64,000 nt of DNA. It comes from Teredinibacter sp. KSP-S5-2. Its GTDB lineage: Bacteria; Pseudomonadota; Gammaproteobacteria; Pseudomonadales; Cellvibrionaceae. Position 1 is the stretch's first letter. Every line of letters starts with the position of its first letter. The notes below the pieces were generated by a model. The model did not search any database, was not told where the DNA came from, and saw only the letters and a list, made by a program, of their open reading frames with translations. Location of the stretch: contig NZ_CP120416.1 in assembly GCF_032773895.1 (NCBI RefSeq), forward strand, positions 3,501,001-3,565,000. The letters are read 5' to 3'. A program made the position numbers and the translations under genes. Positions 28,177-36,282 of the stretch are shown here, one piece after another.

Positions 28177-29120
28177 AAATTCTGATCACAGGCGCATCCG
28201 GTTTTGTTGGCGGCAACTTCTTACAACGCTTCTCGTCTCGCTCCGACCTGGACATTCTCGGCGTGGCTCGACGCCCGATACCGCAACCCAATTATCGCCA
28301 AATCGATTTATGCCAAACGATCAAACTGGACTTTAAGCCGGATGTTGTGATCCACGCCGCCGCCCATGTTTCCCCCTGGGGCAGCAAACAGCAATATCAC
28401 GCAAAAAATATTGCCGCCACGCAAAATGTCGTGAACTTTTGTGAAGAAAAACAGGTAAGCAAACTGATCTACCTTTCTTCCAGTTCTGTGTACTACCGGG
28501 ACGAAGCACAACTCAATATTCAGGAAAGCACCAGCATAGGCCCGGATTTTATTAACGACTACGCGGCCACCAAATACGCAGGGGAACAAATAGTCAAAGG
28601 GTTTTCTGGTCGCCACGTTATTCTTCGACCCAGAGCAATATTTGGGCCGGGGGATACCGTATTATTTCCCCGCATATTGGAAGCGGCACAGAAAAAACGC
28701 CTGCCACTATTTAAAACACCCGAACCGGTTATCGGGGATTTAATTTATATCGATTGCTTAACCGACTACATGTTACATGCCGCATTAAACGAACACATTG
28801 AAGGTGAGTACAACCTCACCAATGCCGAACCCATTGCCATGCAACCCTTACTGTTGAGTGTATTAGAACGGCTAGGGTTACCCAAACCGAAAAAAACCTT
28901 ACGTATAGAAACCGCCATGGGTATTGCCACAGTTATTGAAGCGGCTTATCGCCTGTTCCGATTATCCGGCGAACCACCATTAACCCGCTATGGTGTCAGC
29001 GTACTTGCCCACTCCAAAACATTTGATGTCAGCAAAATGCTGCGAGATTTTGGCCCGCCCTCGGTTTCCATAGAAGAGGGCATAACCCAGTTTATACAAT
29101 GGCAACAAAACCATGCTTAG
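28173..29120 (+). CDS. NAD(P)-dependent SDR (3-beta-HSD/OleD-like epimerase family)
   Basis: 315 residues, extended short-chain dehydrogenase. Rossmann glycine motif ITGASGFVGGNF at the N-terminus, IYLSSSSVYY with active Ser, and catalytic YAATK (NDYAATKYAGEQ), followed by RPRAIFGPGD. The family includes OleD, which reduces 2-alkyl-3-keto acids to 3-hydroxy acids, and 3-beta-HSD-like enzymes. It overlaps the ligase by 4 bp. Ketosynthase plus ketoreductase plus ligase in one operon supports formation of a beta-hydroxy product. Confidence 0.88.
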   Translation: MKILITGASGFVGGNFLQRFSSRSDLDILGVARRPIPQPNYRQIDLCQTIKLDFKPDVVIHAAAHVSPWGSKQQYHAKNIAATQNVVNFCEEKQVSKLIYLSSSSVYYRDEAQLNIQESTSIGPDFINDYAATKYAGEQIVKGFSGRHVILRPRAIFGPGDTVLFPRILEAAQKKRLPLFKTPEPVIGDLIYIDCLTDYMLHAALNEHIEGEYNLTNAEPIAMQPLLLSVLERLGLPKPKKTLRIETAMGIATVIEAAYRLFRLSGEPPLTRYGVSVLAHSKTFDVSKMLRDFGPPSVSIEEGITQFIQWQQNHA

Positions 29121-30234
29121 CATTATCGTCAGCTTAGTCTACATCGCCATAGTCGGCTTTAAAGTATTAAGTGCCCGGCATTACCGAGAAAATTTTCCTA
29201 AAAATACTGCGCACTGCGACCGAAAAAAAATCAGTATTTTTCAACCGATACTCAGTGGTGATCCACAATTGCCTCAAACACTGGCCGCCAACCTCACACC
29301 GTTACATGGTGCAACCTTTTATTGGTTAGTGGATGAAAAAGATAACGAAGCACAAAATATTGTCGATGCGTTGATCGCACAACACCCAACCGCCAATATT
29401 ATAACAATGTGTTTCCCCGAACCACCGGAAGGCATTAATCCTAAATTGTTTAAAGTGTCCCAAGCATTTTCGGCTTGCCAGTCAGACTACTGTGTTGTAC
29501 TTGATGACGACACCATTCTGCCGGAAGAAAGCCTGAATGTATTAATACAGGAATTGACACACTACCAGCTGACCACCGGTTTACCGCGATACCAAACTGG
29601 CGAGAACTTTGCCACCAAGTTGCTTGCGGCGTTTGTCAATAACAACTCCACCACCACGTATTTATCCTTATTGCCGTTTATGCCTCCCATTACCATCAAC
29701 GGTATGTGTTATGCATTTGAACGCGAATGGTTTAAATCCATCGGCGGATTCGAGCCGTTATTACCCTGCCTGACCGACGACCTGGCGGTGGCCGAACAGG
29801 TACTGGCCAATAACGGCAAGATACGCCAAACCCCCTATAACCAAATTATCGCCACATCGCTTTCCGGTAAAAAAGAATATTTACAACAAATGCACCGGTG
29901 GTATTTATTTGCCAATATACTGTTTTTTAAACAATCAATAAAAAACCAAACCCTGATTCTACTGTTATATGCCCTGCCGCCTTTGTTGTTGCTCTTTGTT
30001 ATCGCCAACGGGTTTGTTGCACCGAGCATATTCACAACCATTCCGCTCCTATGCACACTGAGCTTGCGCCATATTCTGCTGAACGCCAGCAACAAAACTA
30101 ATGGTGTTATTTCATTAGTATCCGAGTTAATACAAAGCCTGCATATGACACATGCGTTAATCAGCAAAAAAATCCGCTGGCGCAGCCGGTATTACCATGT
30201 GCATTCCAATCGTGATTTCAGGAATGTGCAATGA
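29113..30234 (+). CDS. membrane glycosyltransferase family 2/21 (ceramide glucosyltransferase-like)
   Basis: 373 residues. N-terminal membrane helix (LSIIVSLVYIAIVGFKVL), GT-A domain with FQPILSGDPQLPQTL, the metal motif VVLDDDTILPEE, acceptor/base motif CLTDDLAVAEQV and QMHRWYLF (QxxRW-type), then two or three C-terminal helices (LILLLYALPPLLLLFVIA, FTTIPLLCTLSL). This D1-D2-D3-Q/RxxRW pattern is that of GT21 ceramide glucosyltransferases and HpnI-type enzymes, which put a sugar on a membrane lipid. Overlaps the SDR gene by 8 bp. It suggests the operon's product is a glycolipid. Confidence 0.86.
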   Translation: MLSIIVSLVYIAIVGFKVLSARHYRENFPKNTAHCDRKKISIFQPILSGDPQLPQTLAANLTPLHGATFYWLVDEKDNEAQNIVDALIAQHPTANIITMCFPEPPEGINPKLFKVSQAFSACQSDYCVVLDDDTILPEESLNVLIQELTHYQLTTGLPRYQTGENFATKLLAAFVNNNSTTTYLSLLPFMPPITINGMCYAFEREWFKSIGGFEPLLPCLTDDLAVAEQVLANNGKIRQTPYNQIIATSLSGKKEYLQQMHRWYLFANILFFKQSIKNQTLILLLYALPPLLLLFVIANGFVAPSIFTTIPLLCTLSLRHILLNASNKTNGVISLVSELIQSLHMTHALISKKIRWRSRYYHVHSNRDFRNVQ

Positions 30235-30800
30235 CAGTTAAAAAAGTCAAAGCACTTTTCCTCACCGGCCAAAGTCACAGGCAATCCTGCGGGCTCAGCC
30301 CGGCACAGAGTAAAGTGGCAAACATCATTCAGCAACAAGGGGCAAGTATTAGCGAGCTAAACTTCCCCTACAACCAACAGCTCTCCGACTTTAAACTCGC
30401 GAACATCGTGCAAGCCAGCATCAACAATGCACAACAATTTTTGAGCTGTTACAACAAACGTTTTACTCAACAACACAGCGACAAGCTTATTGCACAACTG
30501 CAAGACCACCACAAATACCTGATTCTTGCTGGCAGTTGCGGCTTGCATATATTTAACCATTTGACGTTACCACAAACACTGCTCGATAAAATACACATAA
30601 TTGCTTATGGCCCGGTTGCCCATAAAACCGGAGCAACCAAAACACAATTAATTCAAGGCACGCGAGACTGGATCTCAAAAATATTCTTTAAACAGGTAGA
30701 CTTACACGTACCCTGCGGCCATATGGATTATCTGGAATGCGAAGACTTCATTGACTATGTAAAACAGCAAACCCATCAACTGCTTCACACGAAACCATGA
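30231..30800 (+). CDS. unknown protein of the lipid operon, possible small alpha/beta-hydrolase
   Basis: 189 residues; I do not recognise the family. No signal peptide. LILAGSCGLHIFNHL near residue 100 resembles a nucleophile elbow (A-G-S-C-G), and VPCGHMDYLECEDFIDYV near the C-terminus resembles the His-containing end of alpha/beta-hydrolases. If so it would be the OleB-like hydrolase slot, but the match is only suggestive. It overlaps both neighbours by 4 bp, so it is a genuine operon member. Confidence 0.7.
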   Translation: MTVKKVKALFLTGQSHRQSCGLSPAQSKVANIIQQQGASISELNFPYNQQLSDFKLANIVQASINNAQQFLSCYNKRFTQQHSDKLIAQLQDHHKYLILAGSCGLHIFNHLTLPQTLLDKIHIIAYGPVAHKTGATKTQLIQGTRDWISKIFFKQVDLHVPCGHMDYLECEDFIDYVKQQTHQLLHTKP

Positions 30801-32038
30801 TGCCAAGAAAAAAAATAGACCTGCTGGCGCCGCCTTTTAAAGGCCACCTGCACCCGATATTGGCCATCGGAAAAATTCTGCAACAGGAATATGAGATACG
30901 AGTGCTCTCCTCAGCCGCAGCCAAAACCGATATTCACGCAGCGGGGTTAACTCCTGTAATATTCGAGAGCATTGACGACCAGGCGCTCTTTGCCAGCGTC
31001 AACCCAGACCAATCCATCGGCAGCTCCCCAATAAAATTAGCCCAACAATTCAAACAGGTCTTTCGCTTTTTTCAGCAACTGCACCACGAACTCGACACCA
31101 TATACCAAAGCAACACACCAGATTTACTGATAGCCGATTTCACCTTAGCCGTAATTGGGCCCATCGCAGAAAAATACCACATACCCTGGTGGACCAGTAT
31201 GCCGTCACCCTGCGTCATCGAATGCGATGGTGGTGCCCCGGCCTACCTTGGCGGTTGGAAAACAGGAAATAATACTTTCTATTCAGTAAGGAACTGGCTA
31301 GGCCGTAAATTAACCCGCATGTTTAAGCAACTTATATTCTTAAGCTTTAAACGCGCCATAAACAAACTGGGTATCACACGCTTGCACAGGGAAGATGGTA
31401 GCGAACAAATTTATTCGCCAGATACCATTTTGTGCCTCGGAAACAAACACTTAGAATTTGATCGCCCCTGGCCCAAAGCCGCAAAATTTGTCGGCCCCAT
31501 GCTCTACAGCCCAAAATTAAATACACCACCGCCAAAATTTGAAGCAGGAAAAAAATACATACTGGTGACACTCGGTACACACTTGAATTGGCGAAAGGCC
31601 AGCTTGTATAAAGAAGTGGAACAACTCGCAGAACACTTTCCCAATTATGTGTTTCACTTTTCCTGCGGTAATGCACACAAGAAGCAAATACACACCAGCC
31701 ATAAGCGCTGTATAAACTATTCCTATATTAATTATGAGGAACACATACACCACTACCAGTATGCGATACACCACGGCGGTGCAGGCATTATGTATTACTG
31801 CTTACAACACGGCATTCCCAGCCTTGTGATTCCACAGGATTACGATCAGTTTGACCACGCCGCACGTTTAGAAGCCAAAAACCTGGCCATATGGGTAAAG
31901 AAGAGCAATCAACTGGAAAAAGAATTAAATCGACTTATTCATTCGTCGAGTATTCACACTCAAGTAATACGCTTTAAAGATCAACGCAGTACAAACGAAA
32001 ACCAACTTATGGCATTGGTAGATCAATATTTTGAATAG
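30797..32038 (+). CDS. UDP-glycosyltransferase (GT1/MurG-like fold)
   Basis: 413 residues, GT-B fold. N-terminal acceptor loop DLLAPPFKGHLHPILAIGKIL, middle YILVTLGTHLNW, and the C-terminal nucleotide-sugar site AIHHGGAGIMYYCLQHGIPSLVIP followed by QDYDQFDHAARLE. This is the HGG...G..P..P...DQ signature of UGT/MGT enzymes that glycosylate small lipophilic acceptors. Last gene of the seven-gene operon; it ends 6 bp from the convergent marC. With the GT2 it predicts two sugar-transfer steps. Confidence 0.88.
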   Translation: MMPRKKIDLLAPPFKGHLHPILAIGKILQQEYEIRVLSSAAAKTDIHAAGLTPVIFESIDDQALFASVNPDQSIGSSPIKLAQQFKQVFRFFQQLHHELDTIYQSNTPDLLIADFTLAVIGPIAEKYHIPWWTSMPSPCVIECDGGAPAYLGGWKTGNNTFYSVRNWLGRKLTRMFKQLIFLSFKRAINKLGITRLHREDGSEQIYSPDTILCLGNKHLEFDRPWPKAAKFVGPMLYSPKLNTPPPKFEAGKKYILVTLGTHLNWRKASLYKEVEQLAEHFPNYVFHFSCGNAHKKQIHTSHKRCINYSYINYEEHIHHYQYAIHHGGAGIMYYCLQHGIPSLVIPQDYDQFDHAARLEAKNLAIWVKKSNQLEKELNRLIHSSSIHTQVIRFKDQRSTNENQLMALVDQYFE

Positions 32039-32043
32039 TATGA

Positions 32044-32664
32044 TTACAACGAAAATAACCCTTTCACACCTGAAGCAATAAACTCCACGGCGATGGCTAC
32101 TAACAACAAACCCATTACCCGAGTCGACATTAAAATAGTACGCTCACTCAAATGCTGCCGAAACCAAGGCAAAAAACGAAAGCATAACCACAACGAAAAA
32201 CTCAACAGTAAAAAGCAAACAATAATCGCCAAATAATGCCAATAGGCGTTGGACTGATGGGCATACACAATCACCGCACTCATTGCCCCAGGCCCTGCCA
32301 ACAACGGCATAGTTAACGGAACCAACGCCACCGACTCATCCTGTGCGGCCTGTAATTCCTTTGGGCTATAACCAGGCGTCGTCAACATCTCTAAGCCCAT
32401 TAACAGCAACACAATGCCGCCGGCGCAACGAAAAGCATCAATACTGATCCCCAAGCCCCACAGAATCCACTCCCCCAACAACAACGCCACTAGCAACGCA
32501 GCAAACACCCCCACCGCCGTTAACCTAGCCGTTTTTAACTGCTGCTCCCTCGTCTGCTGCCGAGTAAGCGTAATAAAAATGGGTATCGCGCTGAGCGGGT
32601 CCACAATCGCAAACAGACTGATAAAAAACTTGGAGTATTCTGTGAGATCAAGCATAGAAGACAT
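32044..32664 (-). CDS. marC: MarC family integral membrane protein
   Basis: 206 residues, six membrane helices. The MarC/YhgN pattern is clear: FFISLFAIVDPLSAIPIFITLT at the N-terminus, WGLGISIDAFRCAGGIVLLLMGLEML, and VALVPLTMPLLAGPGAMSAVIVYA in the second half. The function of MarC proteins is unsettled (not multidrug resistance as first named). ATG 32655 is an alternative start. The first ~48 codons are duplicated 2.2 kb away (34722-34866). Confidence 0.92.
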   Translation of the reverse strand: MSSMLDLTEYSKFFISLFAIVDPLSAIPIFITLTRQQTREQQLKTARLTAVGVFAALLVALLLGEWILWGLGISIDAFRCAGGIVLLLMGLEMLTTPGYSPKELQAAQDESVALVPLTMPLLAGPGAMSAVIVYAHQSNAYWHYLAIIVCFLLLSFSLWLCFRFLPWFRQHLSERTILMSTRVMGLLLVAIAVEFIASGVKGLFSL

Positions 32665-32940
32665 TTAAAGCAGGGGGTTGCTTTAAGTGTAGTTTAAAAA
32701 CTTATAACATAGACATAACTTATACATCACTATAAAGTCGGTCAGGCTTACGTTATTTAGCGAATAATGTAAGCAATCTTTTTTACAATTTCCAAAAAAG
32801 CAGAGCGCTCTCTTACAAAACAACTTATCAGATATCCCCCACCCTGAAAAATCAGATAAAACTTTCAAATTATGACCTTTAACCAAGACACTATCGAAAG
32901 TTGGCTACAAATTCACGCCGCAAACAGATATCCATTTTTA

Positions 32941-33432
32941 TCAATCATAATATATATTTTTTAAAACCACCTGCACAACCACCTTTCCATTTCGCACAAC
33001 AACAAACCCGGCCAAAACATCTGGAGATATTGACTTCTTATTAAAAAAAAATATTTTATCACCATCTTTATACTCCTCAGATAAACAATTAGCTATTTCA
33101 TCCCATTTCCCTCCGTTATATTTCTTAACACTTTCAGACAATGTTAAATTCTTATCTTTTTCCAAGCTATTCTTTCTTATTTGATTATACATTTTTCTCC
33201 GATAATCAATATCTCTAATCATTATCTCAAGTAATGCTTCATCCCTGGAAACAGTTTTCTCTATATCATCTTTATCTAGATCAATATCGGACAAATATCC
33301 AACGGTGGGAGCAACTGAACACACTTTTACATTCGAATAAAGACCTTCAGGTTGTACTTCTTCTATAGAGAATCCATTTTCAGAAAATGCTAAAGCTAAA
33401 AAGCTAGCGATACACACATGTTTATTAAACAC
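32941..33432 (-). CDS. small exported protein, possible toxin immunity protein
   Basis: 163 residues from GTG 33432, behind a perfect AGGAGG seven bases upstream. A signal peptide (MFNKHVCIASFLALAFSENGFS) suggests a periplasmic location. The body has DKDDIEKTVSRDEALLEIM, LSESVKKYNGGKWDEIANC and a C-terminal strand-rich FVVVRNGKVVVQVVLKNIYYD. I do not recognise a family. It sits 83 bp after a zincin-like toxin tip, the place where the immunity gene of a polymorphic toxin usually lies. That role is inference from position. Confidence 0.65.
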   Translation of the reverse strand: MFNKHVCIASFLALAFSENGFSIEEVQPEGLYSNVKVCSVAPTVGYLSDIDLDKDDIEKTVSRDEALLEIMIRDIDYRRKMYNQIRKNSLEKDKNLTLSESVKKYNGGKWDEIANCLSEEYKDGDKIFFFNKKSISPDVLAGFVVVRNGKVVVQVVLKNIYYD

Positions 33433-33515
33433 AAAACAACCTCCTCACTTTTCATTCATTGGGATACAAAACTGGCACTTATTGTCAACCTCTTCTTGAG
33501 TAAGACATAAAACTC

Positions 33516-33995
33516 CTAACGCCACTTATCTCCCCAGCGATCATAAAACGTATCCTTCATCCTATCCACCTCATCTTGAAACTCTCTTTTTTCTTCTGGA
33601 GTTCTGTGATCCACTTGAGCTGACGCAGGATCTCGTCCGTGTTGAATTTCATGAAACATACTATCAACTATCTCTTCCCCATTGACGGTTCCGTCAGCAC
33701 TCCAATTTAGTTTCCCCCCTGGCTGTCCATTTCCTATACCAATATAGCTTTCGTCGCCCTCCCAAACTCCAGAAAAGTTTGATGTATCTTCATGATTAAT
33801 GGTGTAAGTATCCATGACTTCATATACGTCATCGGGTAATCCGGGAGTATTCGAAATATCTTTAGATAGATTATCGACCGTCTTTTGTCGCTGCTTTATG
33901 GCTGGACTCTTTTTTCGACCATAAATCAGTCTAGGCTCTGGAACTTCTACCCCAAGATCGATTAAATAGTCGGCTTCAATAACAACGTCAACCAC
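33516..33995 (-). CDS. zincin-like metallopeptidase toxin tip (fragment of a polymorphic toxin)
   Basis: The readable frame has DSMFHEIQHGRDPASAQVDH, an HExxH zinc site, after VWEGDESYIGIGNGQPGGKLNW. Upstream it reads GAPVVDVVIEADYLIDLGVEVPEP. GTG 33995 is only nominal: the frame is open further up (to about 34070) and overlaps the end of the Rhs-like remnant in another frame, so a +1 shift seems to have split one longer protein. Likely the C-terminal effector domain of an Rhs-type toxin that cleaves protein in a target cell. A free enzyme made from this frame alone is doubtful. Confidence 0.55.
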   Translation of the reverse strand: MVDVVIEADYLIDLGVEVPEPRLIYGRKKSPAIKQRQKTVDNLSKDISNTPGLPDDVYEVMDTYTINHEDTSNFSGVWEGDESYIGIGNGQPGGKLNWSADGTVNGEEIVDSMFHEIQHGRDPASAQVDHRTPEEKREFQDEVDRMKDTFYDRWGDKWR

Positions 33996-34029
33996 TGGAG
34001 CCCCATATGACTCATCTTTATACTTCCGG

Positions 34030-34722
34030 CTAACTGTAAGCCTTACTATGAGCGAGACCTTCTGTCAAAGCCGCACTCAACGCAGCACTTGCCGCACCAT
34101 TTTCAAATTTGCCACCACTTGCAGCGGAGCTGGTACCACCGATCATGGCAGAAACCCCAACCCGTAGCGGCGCGTAATTCGCCCCTTCGGGCATGTACCC
34201 CCCTGCGAGCGCACCTATCCCTGCAGATAAGAAACCGTGCCCAAATTCACCGCCGTTTATCACGGATGTGATTCCACCTGCGACCGCCATCACCGCCACG
34301 CGTGTAAGCCCCTCAGTTACCGCGCCTAAATAGGCCGTTGCAGCACCAATTACGGCGGCCTTGAGAATACCTTGCGAGTTCGCGCCATTAATGGCGGCAC
34401 ATACTGCAGCAGCCATCCCCATAAAGAAAGCCGTATATAGAGGACCGATACGTGTTCCAGCACAGTACCAACTGGCAACTGGCAACTGGCAACTGGCAAC
34501 TGGCAACTGGCAACTGGCAACTGGCAACTGGCAACTGGCAACTGGCAACTGGCAACTGCGATAATAACGGTACCAACTACCTGAAGAAACCTCTCTGTAC
34601 CTGATTCCAGTCGGTTTCGTAGTCACTTGAACCCATTGCGTTTCTGCCAACAGATTTTTATACAGAACAATCTCCCGACTGCCGAAATTTAAATCCTGTT
34701 CAGTCGTGGAAGTAGCCCTCAA
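34030..34722 (-). pseudogene. Rhs/polymorphic-toxin core remnant
   Basis: The C-terminal part (GGEFGHGFLSAGIGALAGG, GGTSSAASGGKFENGAASAALS) is the glycine/alanine-rich 'GGKF.NGA.S.A' linker found before the variable tip of Rhs and related toxins. The N-terminal part is broken by a 7-bp minisatellite (34470-34558) that encodes a repeating SCQLPVA. The frame starts exactly at the junction with the marC copy and ends in a stop where the toxin tip continues in another frame. No Rhs core repeats are left. Degenerate gene. Confidence 0.6.
34470..34558. repeat. 7-bp minisatellite, about 12.7 copies
   Basis: AACTGGC repeats from 34470 to 34558 with no change. As 7 is not a multiple of 3, each gain or loss of a unit shifts the frame of the Rhs-like remnant around it. 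Three units (21 bp) encode one turn of SCQLPVA in the present frame. Confidence 0.97.
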
Positions 34723-34866
34723 CCGCCGTTAACCTAGCCGTTTTTAACTGCTGCGCCTTCGTCTGCTGTCGAGTAAGCGTAATAAAAATGGGGATCGCGC
34801 TGAGTGGGTCCACAATGGCGAACAGACTAATAAAAAACTTGGAGTATTCAGTGAGATCAAGCATAA
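34722..34866 (-). pseudogene. truncated marC duplicate (5' ~145 bp)
   Basis: This stretch repeats 32513-32656 almost base for base, in the same orientation, including the start region (LDLTEYSKFFISLFAIVDPL). It keeps the marC frame for about 48 codons and then runs into EGYFHD and a stop. It is not flanked by IS ends. It forms, with the intact marC, a pair of direct repeats about 2.2 kb apart around the toxin remnants. Confidence 0.9.
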
Positions 34867-34944
34867 AATATACTTTTATAAAGTCACCTATATTCGCTTT
34901 TTCCTGAAGATGACATGTAGGCTTTAAACATTGTATTCAGGTAA

Positions 34945-35049
34945 TTAAATAGCAGTTTGAACACCATATTTCTCTCCCTGTTCCGCTGAAGAAGAGAGAC
35001 TAGACAAACTAAAAATTAAAGCAGATTGAATTAATTTCATTAAACTCAT
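34945..35049 (-). CDS. 34-residue secreted peptide or 5' remnant
   Basis: ATG 35049 with GAAGGAG ten bases upstream codes for a hydrophobic leader (MSLMKLIQSALIFSLSSLSS, SA) and a mature tail of 12 residues (EQGEKYGVQTAI). The SD and leader look real. The very short tail suggests the start of a secreted-protein gene cut down by the rearrangement that left the marC fragment next to it. Confidence 0.4.
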   Translation of the reverse strand: MSLMKLIQSALIFSLSSLSSSAEQGEKYGVQTAI

Positions 35050-35152
35050 GCTTATAGAACTCCTTCAAAAAACAATCTCAGATCATCTTGAATTGAAACT
35101 AATCTCTATTGTAATCATAGCTCATCAACGATCCCGACCCTAACTGTAAAAA

Positions 35153-35184
35153 CTAAAAAGCCCTAGTAGTAGCTAGGGCTAAAA
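35153..35184 (-). terminator. terminator downstream of the Sel1-like gene
   Basis: AGCCCTAG/CTAGGGCT stem with a 6-nt loop (35159-35180), flanked by AAAA on both sides, so usable on the minus strand (and perhaps both). It lies about 110 bp past the stop of the gene at 35291. Confidence 0.65.
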
Positions 35185-35290
35185 GTGGATGTCCTATTTA
35201 TTGATTATTTCTTAACTCTCACAGACTAAAGGGCCTTCCCTTTGTTCTAAAAAAAACTGATGTCATCTTTTTCCCTGAACATTTCTCTAG

Positions 35291-35992
35291 CTACTTCAAA
35301 GCATCTTTCAAGATATCTATAGAAGTTGAAATATCAACTTTTTTCTGGATTAGCCCTTGAATCTCTTCAGCTGTTTGATCTAATACGAGACGAACCTCAG
35401 GTGGCAGCTCCTCCCCAGACTTTTTCTGCTTCTCTCGTACTCTGTTGTCCAGTATTGTTCCCTCCTTCGTCAATGTCGAAGAAATAGTAGACATTAAATA
35501 TAGAGCCATGAAATCTTTACTATCTATACTCAGTAATAACCCATTTATCGCAGGTGAATAGCCCATCAATACCGACTCAAACTTGCAATTCCCTCGAAAG
35601 CATAGCTTGCTTGATTCACCATTCGGGATATTAGAAAGAAGATAGTATGCCAATCCAACATCCCTTGAATTCCTCTCATGCCTTATAAATTCTATCAGCA
35701 GTTTTGAAGACATCTCTGGATACATTTCTCGAAAAACCAGGGCATACTGAATATAGGAGCCCACATACCCGGATTTTTCCGCTGACTCTTTTAACCAGTA
35801 GTTCGCCTCTTCGCCTTCTCCGTTTTTAAAATAGTATCCGTAGAGTTCAAATGCAGCTTGACCATCACCCGCCTTAGCACGCTCAATTAAATTTTCGATA
35901 GGCAATGATGACAGTTCTTTCATCAATCCTACTCCGTAAGTACCAAGAGGGGAAAATAATATCCACATTACGGTGAGTGTTTTGAAATTCAT
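35291..35992 (-). CDS. exported Sel1-repeat-like protein
   Basis: 233 residues with a leader (MNFKTLTVMWILFSPLGTYG) and tetratricopeptide-like Sel1 sequence: ERAKAGDGQAAFELYGYYFKN, then GEEANYWLKESAEKSGYVGS. The ATG at 35992 overlaps the stop of the preceding gene (ATGA), which favours this start over the one five codons upstream and implies translational coupling. Sel1-like exported proteins often act as immunity or adaptor proteins next to toxins; that is inference here. Confidence 0.65.
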   Translation of the reverse strand: MNFKTLTVMWILFSPLGTYGVGLMKELSSLPIENLIERAKAGDGQAAFELYGYYFKNGEGEEANYWLKESAEKSGYVGSYIQYALVFREMYPEMSSKLLIEFIRHERNSRDVGLAYYLLSNIPNGESSKLCFRGNCKFESVLMGYSPAINGLLLSIDSKDFMALYLMSTISSTLTKEGTILDNRVREKQKKSGEELPPEVRLVLDQTAEEIQGLIQKKVDISTSIDILKDALK

Positions 35993-36261
35993 TTTATAGT
36001 CGCCCAATCATCTTTAACCCTCACATACTCGTCCTTACCAACTTTAACGACATTGTAGTACTCAGCAGTTCCCTCTATAAGTTTATCGTAATATTTCGCC
36101 TCCCCATTTACTCCCAGCACGTTCCTCCTCGTCGCATACATCGATAAATATGTTCTCGGCCCTTTGACCGTAACATTTACACCTCTAGAAGCTAGCGCTG
36201 CATGCAGTTTGTAAGCAAATGAGTGCACTATCTCTGCAACATAAACGCACACACCATTCAA
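35989..36261 (-). CDS. small unknown protein, possible toxin-tip fragment
   Basis: 90 residues, no signal peptide, no family recognised. It contains LASRGVNVTVKGPRTYLSMY and KVGKDEYVRVKDDWATIK. No convincing SD. It is coupled by a 4-bp ATGA overlap to the Sel1-like gene and follows a lipoprotein gene by 21 bp. The layout (short cytosolic piece plus exported Sel1 partner) resembles a toxin-immunity pair whose toxin has lost its N-terminal delivery part. Confidence 0.45.
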   Translation of the reverse strand: MNGVCVYVAEIVHSFAYKLHAALASRGVNVTVKGPRTYLSMYATRRNVLGVNGEAKYYDKLIEGTAEYYNVVKVGKDEYVRVKDDWATIK

Positions 36262-36282
36262 GAGCAGTGTTTCGGCATGACA

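Noticed and set aside
34361-34576. Several ORFs encoding LPVASCQ or QLATGNW repeats
   Set aside because: Frames read through the 7-bp minisatellite; every frame stays open in such a repeat.
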